This document shows positions 54,692 through 64,000 of a stretch of DNA of 64,000 nucleotides, piece after piece. The stretch is from Topomyia yanbarensis (Eukaryota; Arthropoda; Insecta; Diptera; Culicidae): NCBI RefSeq assembly GCF_030247195.1, contig NC_080671.1, forward strand, positions 101,915,845-101,979,844. The letters run 5' to 3'. A model generated the notes under the pieces. It saw only the letters and a list, made by a program, of their open reading frames with translations. It was not told the origin of the DNA and ran no database searches. The position numbers were made by a program, and so were the translations under genes. How positions within the stretch are numbered: the stretch's first letter is position 1; every line of letters begins with the position of its first letter.

Positions 54692-56361
54692 CTGTCAAAA
54701 AAATGCGGACGAACATGGTCAGGCGATTCAAAAAGTTTGACGTTTTATTAAACTCGCCTGTGCTAATTGCCCCCCGGAACAAATGCAATTGGCGAATGCG
54801 ATTTAAAGGCAATTTCAATACTTAGACAAATTTTCTGGCGGCTGAAATGAACTTGGTTGTTTTTCGCGTTTTTTAAACATGGCGGTTCATGTTTGGTTTA
54901 AGCACAGATGTTGTGGTTTAAGCTTAATTTTTTTTTTGAACAATTCACTTCTACTTTGTTTGTCTAGTGCACTTCATTTAGCCAACAAATGTGTTTTGAA
55001 ATTGTGGAATCGTGTGTATGTATAGTAAAACAAGATATCTGACCTAAAGTCTTAGTGAACGTCAGATTGTGATAAGTTTTGAAGTGCAATACCAATTTCA
55101 CCATTGATTCTTCCTACAATTTGGTGGTGATTACCTAGTATACTGGTAAGTATATGTGAGTAGATAATGAATCCGAAAATAATTATTAGGGTAAGGTGGG
55201 GCAAATCCGACCTAGTCAATGGTTTTGGCTGTAAAATGCTCATTTTACATCGGATCCAGTCGTTTTATATACCAAATTAAAGGTTAGACTCCTGGGCAAC
55301 TCTCTGTATATGGCATTTTATTTGGATCTTCGGAATATCTTGAAATACAATCGTTTTACAAAATTGTTCATTTTTGCTGTTTTCAAAAATGGTGGGGTAA
55401 ACCCGACCTCCTATGTTTTTGGTTGATTTAGTGCAGATATTACTCAAATTTTATGGTTTTTCAATGATAATGTAGTGTTATTGAATTGTAACACGAAGAA
55501 AATGGAGTTCAATATCAATCTTGGAATGCTAAAATCACGAGCAGTAGCACGTAATGATATTCCCATTTGCATCGGAGCATCTGCTCGACGAATACTATAA
55601 TCATCACTTTTTTGTGTCTTTCGTTTGTAATTATGAACCATTTTGCATAAAAATAATAAATAATAACAATAAAAATATATTTCAATTTGATGAATAAAAA
55701 TTTTCTTAGCAAAAAAGCGGTCGGATTTACCCCAATATTTTGAGGTCGGATTTACCCCACCGCGTCATTTTTCATTACGATGCAATTAAAAAATATATGA
55801 AAAAGGTTGAACTAAATTCATCTATGCACTTTGTAGGACTTAAATCAAAGAATTTAAATCCACTTACATCTATTATGTAATCACTTTAAGAATCAGAAAT
55901 ATCCTGTAGTCAATGATGCACAAAAGTCAAATCAAAAATTGTAAAACACACTTTTTGTCGTATGAGCATCTTAATGTAGACTAATAAAATGCTGTCATAC
56001 CACCATTATGATTATTTTCGATGCTCTACACGACAACATTGATATTAGTTTGCGTATTGCTTCTGATTTTCGGTAACAGAGGGGGGTCGGGTTTACCCAA
56101 CGGTCGGATTTGCCCCACCTTACCCTATATTTAATTTTCATATCAGGTAATTAAGGGCGATTAAATGGCGCATTCCCTGGGCGATTTAAGGGCGGTTAGA
56201 GCGGCTGAAAAATGACGGCGGAAAATCGCCTAAATGTTGCATTTGAAATAGCCCCCTAATTGCCAGCAATTTGCTGGCAAATTGAAGGGCAATTAGCGCA
56301 TCCGAGTTGGCAAATAGGCCCCCATTAGCCAGCAACTTGCCCTTTTTGACTGGGAAACATC
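54692..56361. mobile_element. MITE family C, copy 2 (reverse), interrupted by another MITE
   Basis: It starts CCTGTCAAAAAAATGCGGAC and ends CTTGCCCTTTTTGACTGGG, the reverse of 36624-37867. Without the nested element at 55189-56125 it is about 730 bases and has a single internal unit. Confidence 0.8.
55189..56125. mobile_element. TA-flanked 0.94-kb MITE with 24-bp inverted ends
   Basis: GGGTAAGGTGGGGCAAATCC, then GACC, at the left is exactly mirrored at the right end. TA flanks both sides (55187-55188, 56126-56127). Several inner copies of GGTCGGATTTACCCC (55720-55765, 56090-56115) repeat the end motif. It sits inside MITE family C copy 2, so it is younger. Confidence 0.9.
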
Positions 56362-56369
56362 ATCTCTGG

Positions 56370-57075
56370 GCTGTACAAGCAAATTTATGCATGTGTTGTA
56401 TACAAATTAATGCGTTCGAGATTGTATACAAAAGTGTGTTTAAAACGAGCACAACATAACAGAAAAAGCATGGTTTTAGATCGGACAAGCTAAGTCGCCT
56501 GTTGCATGGCACTGCATAGCGTACCTCCACAGCCAGAGCCAGTGTAAAGAACTTATCAGTTTGCTACACTGGCTGTGGAAGAAAGAAGCGCAGTGCTCTG
56601 CTCTGCCAGCCGTTCAACAGGCAGCTGAGCTTGTCCGATCAAATCTGTTCTTTAAATGTCGTCACTAATAGAAGTACAGCGCGCTAGGTACATAAATCTG
56701 TCGTGCCAGACTTGGGAAGCGCAAATGTGTGGTTTTTTGACTCTGTTATACATATAAAATTAAATTTCTTTTAACGGCTTTGTTAGTCTTGAACTTTATT
56801 TTCCCCTGAAGATGATGCCTATATTTTTCCCTTGATGATGATGCCAAAAAGCATCGAAACGTCGGACAAACATTAAAATTCGTTCTATTATTTCTCATAA
56901 GACTTACAAAACCGTTAAAAGAAGCTTTATATACACCATAACAGTCGAAATCTTCATTTACTATGTTATACATTATCGAAATTTTTAATGCCATACCTCT
57001 ATAGGTTTATCTATTGGAATATGTTCTTAGAAATATTTCTGAGCAGTGCGTGTAAAACTTTTGAAAATTTATTGT
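56370..57075. repeat. Dispersed repeat, inverted partner of 62545-63020
   Basis: AACGAGCACAACATAACA, CTACACTGGCTGT, GCCGTTCAACAGGCAGCTGA, GCGCTAGGTACATAAATCTG and later TTTTTAATGCCAT with GGTTTATCTATTGGAAT all recur in reverse order and strand at 62545-63020. By eye this is about 75% identity over some 450 bases. The copy here carries an extra MITE at about 56749-56933. Confidence 0.75.
56749..56933. mobile_element. MITE with TTCTTTTAACGG ends and a hammerhead-like core
   Basis: TTCTTTTAACGGCTTTGTTA at the left is mirrored by ACTTACAAAACCGTTAAAAGAAG at the right in imperfect form. It is missing from the related repeat at 62.6 kb, which supports insertion. The centre reads TTGATGATGATGCCAAAAAG, then CATCGAAACGTCGGAC: a TGATGA core, a GATGC/GCATC helix II and GAAACGTC, as in the minimal hammerheads of Penelope-like elements. 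Confidence 0.55.
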
Positions 57076-58849
57076 GAGATTGCTGAATTATGACTGGCTG
57101 ATTAAAACCTAACCACTTTTCGTTACATATCAATATCATTGAATTTGCAAAGTGCATCCCCGTATCGCAAACAAAGACGTAGCCCTACGTCAAAAAAGCA
57201 ATTGTCTGTCTGCTTCTGGGGAGATCAAGTTTTAAAGCTTCCCGTTTTTTGGCATAGAACTTTTAAAATTATTAATCTAAATATGAACCATTGTGCCAAA
57301 TGCCAAATGATGCCTTGAAGTTTGGTGTCCTTTGTCCAGGTGTTTTAAGCTATTTTTAGTAGCCTTGACTACAATAGATCTCTAATCATAGTTCTATTGG
57401 TGTTCCTCAAACTTAGGTATAACTTATTTCTTAGAAACTAGAAATTCCATCTACAACTTTTTTTAAAAGATCAAAATCTTTTGATCGACTTAGTGGAATA
57501 TCACAATTAACCCTCTTAAAATACATGTCGTCCGCTTCATTCCACTATAATAATATTGAAACGCAATTGCTTTTCACCATCAAACAAGAGATTCTAGTAT
57601 TTCGACTACGATGTGAAGTCTTCTTCAGTGTTCATATCAGTCTAAAGAAGATTCAGTTTCAGTTTTAATTCACTTTATTTCTTTTAATTTGTTTTCTTAT
57701 AGTACTTGTAATTTGTCTCCTAAGTGATATAGAATTTTCTCTTCAACTTTGTGCATATCGTCCTGTTTTTGTGTTTATCGTTCCTAGTAATAATTTTTTA
57801 AATGTTTACCGAATATAATGGAATTTATTTGTTTTGATTTTATAACCTAACCTTAACCTCCTATGTACACTATTTATAACCTAACCTATAAGAAAGTTCT
57901 TATAAGCATATATTCGGATAAATAAATTTGTTAGTGTTTGTGGTTATTCTTTGTGTTACGGTATTTACATTTGGCAAGCTGTGTAGGGGATACCGGGGCT
58001 AGTTGGCGGTGTTTTCAGTTTTCATTTTTTTACCGCTTTGATTTTGGTAGATCTTGCAAAATAGAACACGTTGCATGAAAGGGTAGACTGTTGGCAACAT
58101 CTCTGAATTTTATTAAATTGTTTGATACGTTGTCTTCATTTCTAGAGACAAAAATATGTGACACGGAAAAGCCGCCAACCCCAGCCTCGGGGTAAGTTGG
58201 CGGTATGTATGGGGTAGTGGTCCATATGAAATGTGCCGAATGTCTTTTCAATAAAACTGTATAGTATTCGACACTTTTCATTATATTTCAGTCTCAATAA
58301 TCCGCCATTTTGACTTCGATGCGTAGCAAATTTTCGAAATTCTTCAGGCGATTGGCTGAAATAATTGTCCCCTGCGTTGACGAGAGACACAAATGGAGAG
58401 ACAAGAATGGTATTGTTACAAACGAGTTATTACTAACTATCGCCAAAAACAGAAATGGCCAAAATAAATCTTCTAAAGCTTCAATCATGCCGTATGTATT
58501 CGATAACATATCAAATTGTTTCAAAAATCTCGCAATAACTACCTTAGAATAAGATGGTAGATTCCACATATGAAAATGTTTTGTAAGATTGAGATTAAGA
58601 AGTTCTATAATTAATATAAGGACTTTTTGTAAAAAAAATTTTAAATGGGATTTATTCTCTAAGGTCCACAGAAAAATAAAATAAATATTTTAAAAACTAT
58701 TGGGCTTTGAAAAACTTGCGAAAACCACTTATATACGACCATTTTGCTCAAAAATGACCATTTTTCATAAATCGCATTTGCGGAACCTCTAGATGATTTT
58801 TTAGAAACTTGATTTGTTCTACAAAAGTGCTTTAAATATGCTGATCTTT
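57076..58849. other. AT-rich noncoding stretch with MITE scraps
   Basis: About 57985-58215 carries GGGGCTAGTTGGCGG and its inner relative GGGGTAAGTTGGCGG, probably a fragment of a TIR element. At 57600-57650 the minus strand holds CTGAAGAAGACTTC and GTAGTCGAAATAC, discussed among the findings. No gene is seen. Confidence 0.4.
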
Positions 58850-59210
58850 CATTATAGGGTTGAGCACCATAACTTTTTGAACATCAATTTATTTTGGGAA
58901 AGCCTAGTGCACATGTTTGCAATACTCTCAATATCTGTGTTGTTTCTGTTCACGAATTCCAGGATGCGATCAAGTAGAAGCTTTTCATAGATCTTGCTCA
59001 GATATAACAGCAGGCTGATAGGTCTGTTACTCGAAGGTATCGTGGGGTCTTTCCCGGGTTTGAGGATCACTGTGTATTTGGCCAGCTTCCAAACGGAGGA
59101 GAAGTAGCGAAATTCGATGCACTTGTTGAATATAGCTGGTTAAGAGATTTTTCAGGATCAAATTGAATATGTCATCGATTTGATTCTGGAAAATCTGAGT
59201 CCAAAAAAAT
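58850..59210 (-). mobile_element. Jockey-type LINE RT fragment
   Basis: The frame reads VIMILKPGKDPTIPSSNRPI-type sequence (here MILKPGKDPTIPSSNRPISL), then LSKIYEKLLLDRILEF, the typical RT entry of Jockey-type LINEs. Upstream (59027-59215) a decayed linker is in another frame. It is truncated on both sides. Confidence 0.75.
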
Positions 59211-60114
59211 CCCATTGCTACGGCCTTTTATACCGAAAAACGGCCACGTACCTCAGTTTGAATTATTTTAAAAACATGCTTTATACTTAAACTGTGAGGG
59301 TGTCTATCTTAGTCGGAGTGTCCGTCTTCGACTCACTTTTTCTATGAGTTGATTGCAACTCTGAAAAAATTTTCTCTTAAGGCCGATTTCTTCGCACTCG
59401 CTTAACTTTTAGACCAGGTTCACCAGTACGTTTAAGCCTGGCTTAAGCGCTAAGCGACGGTGAAGAAATCGGCCCTTAGTCTCCCTACTCTAAGCAGATA
59501 ATAATTATAATGCACCAGTTTTACGAAAATATTATCTCAAACAAAAAATGGGATATAGAATCTTTCGCAAAGTGCATCGTCGAATAATCAAAATACATTA
59601 ACAGGTAGCAATCTTTTAGGCTATAGTTGCTATACCCCAGCTCGGAGGAATGCCTTGTATTGCCTCGTGCCAATAAACACCTGCGCCTGCTGTTCCTGGA
59701 CCGGTATTCGAAGTGTGTTCAAAGCACGTTCTCAAACGTGATCAACTAGACTAGACCACCAGCTTACCTACTTTACCAGATTTGTAGAGAGCCGCTGTGT
59801 TTTCATAGCTATAATATTTGATCAGCATGGTAACGAAGCGCTGCTGAAAAACCCGATGCTTATCAGATTGCAACTGATTCAATTTTGATAAAGATGTTTA
59901 GAAAATTAGCCTCAATTTGTCCCCGCAATAGGCAAGAGCGAGAGAAAAAGAAACATCTTCCATACACATATGTAAACTAGAGTGGACAGTGGCGTCACTA
60001 GGATTATCTTAGCGAGGGGTTTTGGTAATATATTTTCAGATTTTAGCAAAAAAATTAAGGTGACCCCGAATATAAGTTGTAGAGGAACCCGGGCTATTCG
60101 GACCTACCTAATGG
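59211..60114. other. Noncoding stretch
   Basis: No gene or named element is seen. Confidence 0.5.
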
Positions 60115-60222
60115 AGTTTTCGTTTTTTCTTGGTGCTACACCGGTGTATTGCAAAAAAAAAGTTTGAATGAGTGTAGCACCGACTATACCGGTGTAGTGC
60201 AGAGTCAAAAACGAAAACGTCA
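60115..60222. repeat. Foldback repeat with TACACCGGTGTA
   Basis: GTTTTCGTTTTTTCTTGGTG, then CTACACCGGTGTATTGC is mirrored by GTACTGCACTACACCGG-like sequence ending CAAAAACGAAAACG. It shares the CACCGGTGTAGTG core with 38695-38850. Confidence 0.65.
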
Positions 60223-60711
60223 TAAGAAAATCGCATTTTTAGGTAGGTAAACGTGAAATAAGCATTTCCGAAAAGTTTTTACCCAAGCAGTCTAGTTCAA
60301 AAGGCCTCCTGGATATTGAAGCTGTTTTCGAAATGGTGTCTTTCGAATCAATTTTAGTAGCTGCTCGAGGTCACCGAGGAATACCTTCATATAGAGGAGT
60401 GTCTTCGGATGTACTATTACTACTTTTGATGGAATTTGAAAAATCAGCTTGGATTTCCGGTCGGAAAACCAAAATTAATTGGATTGAAAAAAATTAATTG
60501 ATACTGATGAATTTAATTAAAAAGTCTACAAAATATTTTTGGAAAAATATTCTCTGATCACTAATGCTCACCGAAAACTTGCATACATTTCAGCATTTGC
60601 TGAAAATGTATTTTTTTGGATTGCCTAGAGTTTAGATAAAAATTCAACATGGTCAATAACAAGAATAACGTTTCGGGAACTAGTTGGAAGTTGATGTAAA
60701 ATAACGTTTAC

Positions 60712-60869
60712 AATAAGTCGCCGGTAAACTCTAAGCTTGCTCATGTGACCCTTACCACGCTTTTCTACAACTTTCTCCCTTTAATCCTTGCTCTTCCTTG
60801 AGTACTATGGCTCTTAATATTGAAAAATTACTTCATATTCCAGTTCCTTTGCTAATTAAATGTCGTTAA
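60712..60869. repeat. Dispersed repeat, second copy of 650-799
   Basis: It shares GTCGCCGGTAAACTCTAAGC, CTTGAGTACTATGGCTCTTA, ATATTGAAAAAT and TTGCTAATTAAATG with the left end of the window, in the same orientation. The class is unknown. Confidence 0.7.
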
Positions 60870-62544
60870 AAACATAACAAAATAAAAAATATAAAAAATA
60901 ACGTTTACAGTTTGTCTCTATCAGGTCAGAATCGGTTTTTATGAGCATTTGATTTTTGTTGTATTATCAACTATATGAATAGCCTCTAAGATGGATTGGA
61001 ATTAATAAATATTTCAATATATTTCAAGTTAGTGACTATTAATGGTGTATATTTGAGTGCTGAATTGAATGGCATATTGAAATTTCATGTACTAGGTACT
61101 AGGACTCGTTGTCAAGTTGTGAGCGCGAATAATGAAGAAAAGGCTTCGATAAATTTTTAACGATCACGATCACATTCATTCGAAACTGCCAAATTTCGAT
61201 GTTAGGTAACATTGAATAATTACAAAACTTTTCATCTTCTGATAAAATCATTTAGGCGGTTAGATAATTTACTCTTCAAGCAATATTGGGTCGCGACTTA
61301 ATCAGGGTGTCGACTCATTTCTAAAAATGAAATTCCCTGATTTTCCAGGTTTTTCCAGATCTTTTTATAAATTTTCCAGAGTGCTCAAACAAATCAAATT
61401 AAATTAACATTTTTCAATGTCTATCGTTTGAGCTTACACCATTTTTTTATTTTTAGTTAGATTTCAACTTTTTGTATCTTCCATTTCAATTAAACCACTT
61501 TTGGTCTTTAAATATTTCCAAATCTGAAAAATTGTTACCAAGCTCGAGGGATGACCGACAAGCAAATGAGTGTATGGGACCGTGTATAAAAGGAGGAGCT
61601 AGTGTTCTGGAAAAATAAGCGGATTGACCTTTTGGGGATGAATTTCCTCAATTAAAATTTCTTTCTTAGTGCTTTCCATAACTAGAACCTGAAACTTGGT
61701 GACATCATAGTACATCACTAGGCATAAATTTTAGTGAGATAAAATTGAAGATGTAGACCTGAGCGAACATTTTGGTCGTTTCTACCGCATAGCAGACTGA
61801 CAGGGTAATGGTCATTACTATTATAATTTTAAACTTATTCAAATATTTGTAGTTTGTTTGGAATCAGGAAATCGTCTACTTTTTTAAACCTGCTATAAGG
61901 AATCTTGTTTCCGGACACCCGGTCCTGGAGGTGTGTCCCAGCTTTGAAATACTATTTGTAAATTTCAAAGAATCCTAGCAATATGGATGTCAAAATTCTT
62001 GGGTTTGCCACAGAGATTGTTAACAATCGTCATGGGACTATCTGATAATTTGACCACGGAGCGGTCGTCACAACTTTATTTAGTTGCTTAATAATTCTGT
62101 CTGTCAGTGAGCGGAGCAGACAAATGACTTCAGCTGCAGACAAAAAATAGGGACAGCCAACGTGCGCGAATAAGAAGTATGAAAGCTGTGCGTTACCTAA
62201 TGCCGCTATGGACTAGCACTGAACACGAGAGGAATTGAGTAGCGCTTAGAATTAACTCGATGGCTAGTACATGAAAGAACTTAAATAAAACAAGTTTACG
62301 CCGTTGAGAATTAGTTGATTACAAACTCCAAAATTGGTCATATAAGCAAAAAATATGCTGCCGCAAAACAAGAGATCAGCTGCGATGCGATATACTGTTA
62401 TACGGTCATAAAGATTTATTTCAAGAATCGGCAATTTTTTGACGTAGGACGACGTCTTTGTTTTCGATATGGGGGTGCATTTTGCAAATTCTACAAAAAG
62501 TGTATGTAATGAAAAGTGGTCCAATTTTGAACGCAAATAATTCA
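60870..62544. other. AT-rich noncoding stretch
   Basis: No gene or named element is seen. Confidence 0.5.
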
Positions 62545-63180
62545 GCCATGTCCCGATAAATTTTCAAATTTTTTACACGAATCGCCCCGAAATACTTTTA
62601 AGAATGGATTCCAATAGATAAACCCAAAGATTTTTGATATCATGGCATTAAAAATTTAAATAATATACCACCTTGTCCAAATATCGCGCAATTACACACA
62701 GAGGATAGCGCTTCCCAAGCCCGGTACGACAGATTTGTGTACCTAGCGCGGTACGCTTCTATGAATGACGTTATCATCGACTATTCAAAGAACGAATTTG
62801 GCCTGACAAGCTCAGTTGCCTGTTGAACGGCAGGCGGAGCAGATCACTGCGCTGTGTGTGTGTGTGTTAACAGCCAGTGTAGCTGAGTGAGAAGTCCGTT
62901 ACACTGTTTGTGAAGATACGCTATCTAGTGCTATGCTTTCTTTTGTGTTGTGCTCGTTTCCAGCACAATTTTATGTACAATCTCGAATACAGTTATTCCT
63001 ACACAAAATGGCTTGTACATTCGAGCTCCATTTGCAAACACGGCTAACATAGTGTCGTGATACTAGTTGTCTCTTTCGCTCTACCCATCATCATCAGCGT
63101 TGACTCATTTTGCTTTGTTCGCTTGGGTTCAATGTTTGAGGCGAATGTAGGTATATCAAATTTGTTGGCAGTGTTACTAT
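62545..63180. repeat. Composite repeat: inverted partner of 56370-57075, then a family A scrap
   Basis: 62545-63020 is the reverse-strand partner of 56370-57075. It contains a (GT)n run at 62857-62870. From about 63030 to 63170 the CATCATCAGCGTTGACTC, GCTTGGGTTCAATGTTTGAG and GCGAATGTAGGTAT sequence matches the interior of MITE family A (113-539, 24508-24899). Confidence 0.65.
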
Positions 63181-64000
63181 ATTTACAGATTTTTCTGTAA
63201 TGTCAGAGATCACAGATTCCTTTTCACAGATGGTAGATTTTTGGCATTTTGATGAAAATTGGATAGATTTTTGGAAATATTGTGATTTTTCGGAAATTTA
63301 TCACAGATTTTTTCCTGTTTCAGTCATCACAGATGGTAAAATGATATTTTTGACCGAAACACAGATTTCAATGCGGCATCTCTGTTTGTTAACGGATGCA
63401 TGTGTAACCTGTATGATAGCAATCTGTGCTTTCATTGCGCAAAGACGAAAACTTTCTTAGCAACAAATTTACACGGATCGATGGAAAGCACAGATATATG
63501 ATTAAGACCACTGCATTCGCTACATTTGTATACGTACTTTAGGAAATTTAAAATGACGACAGAATAAAACTAGAAAGCTTGTTCTAAACATGAAATGTGA
63601 TTATATTGTCTAAAATTTGATTTTTCTTCGCCGGTCCGGGGTTTTTACCACACACAATCGAAAAGTTTTTACAATTTTTAAAAGCTTGATCTTGTGCAAT
63701 AGTTTCAGGTATTAGTTCGGTCACGGTTTTCTGTCTTCTTTCTTCAGATCTTCTCAAATAAGTTTAATCGGATTCGATCACCTACTACAAATGAAATGAT
63801 CTGATAACCAAGAAGGTTTGGTTCAATATGTAACATTCGATGTTGATTGGTTGTGCTTCAACTATTCGTAAGAAATATATTTGTTTTATTATTACTCTAA
63901 ATGTACTAAGAAAATAAATATTTTACATTAAGTAGTATAGTCCTACGTTTACAGTTCGTGCAACCCCATAAGGCTGCCCCTTGTAGTTTTTAATGAATTA
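63181..64000. other. AT-rich noncoding stretch
   Basis: A CACAGATTT-rich patch (63185-63360) gives an 86-codon open frame that I regard as repeat-derived. Nothing else is seen. Confidence 0.45.

Noticed and set aside
63200..63460. 86-codon plus-strand ORF at the right edge
   Set aside because: It is made of repeated CACAGATTT-like sequence with no domain; no splice or promoter support.

Overview
The window looks like chromosomal DNA of a mosquito, most likely a culicine close to Aedes. It is AT-rich. It carries only three recognisable host genes in 64 kb, and most of the rest is nested, decayed transposable elements. The element set fits this origin: LOA/Lian-like, I-clade (MosquI-like), RTE/JAM1-like and Jockey-like LINEs, a BEL/Pao remnant, tRNA-derived SINEs and many TIR/foldback MITEs. 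Family names come from remembered protein motifs; no database search was run.

Host genes. (1) The 5' part of a Polycomb gene that I identify as Sfmbt lies on the minus strand: a probable untranslated leader exon near 34.72-35.02 kb, a first coding exon at 12966-13123 and a second at 11827-12583. The FCS zinc finger, MBT repeats and SAM domain must lie beyond the left edge. Intron 1 is about 21.6 kb and consists mainly of transposons. (2) A PRMT9-like arginine methyltransferase lies on the plus strand in two exons (47000-47316 and 48403-50362, 758 codons). (3) An intronless ORF of 245 codons resembling the UPF0739/C1orf74 family sits inside the single PRMT9 intron, on the same strand.

Layout. 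0-5 kb: MITEs, a BEL/Pao pol remnant, a LINE ORF1 remnant and a SINE. 5.3-11.1 kb: an LOA-type LINE split by a TA-flanked MITE and by a 1.28-kb palindromic hAT-like foldback element. 11.8-13.1 kb: Sfmbt exons. 13.4-14.6 kb: an RTE fragment. 16.1-22.5 kb: an I-clade LINE interrupted by a nearly full-length RTE-like LINE with a 13-bp target-site duplication (TSD). 22.5-32.7 kb: a hAT MITE, two Jockey-type LINEs, further MITEs, and a 3.5-kb GGCGGC-ended hAT-like element that itself holds a SINE. 33-45 kb: noncoding DNA, MITEs and foldbacks, and the Sfmbt promoter. 45.8-50.4 kb: PRMT9 and its nested gene. 51-64 kb: LINE scraps and MITEs, no convincing gene.

Most unusual signal. Three dispersed copies (13363-13424, 33236-33310, 35584-35658, all plus strand) of a short repeat fold as type III hammerhead ribozymes. 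The 35.6-kb copy has a complete core, a GUC cleavage site and all three helices. Helix positions covary between copies, and a short conserved sequence lies upstream. This suggests a small ribozyme-bearing repeat family (retrozyme-like), a class better known from plants in this topology.
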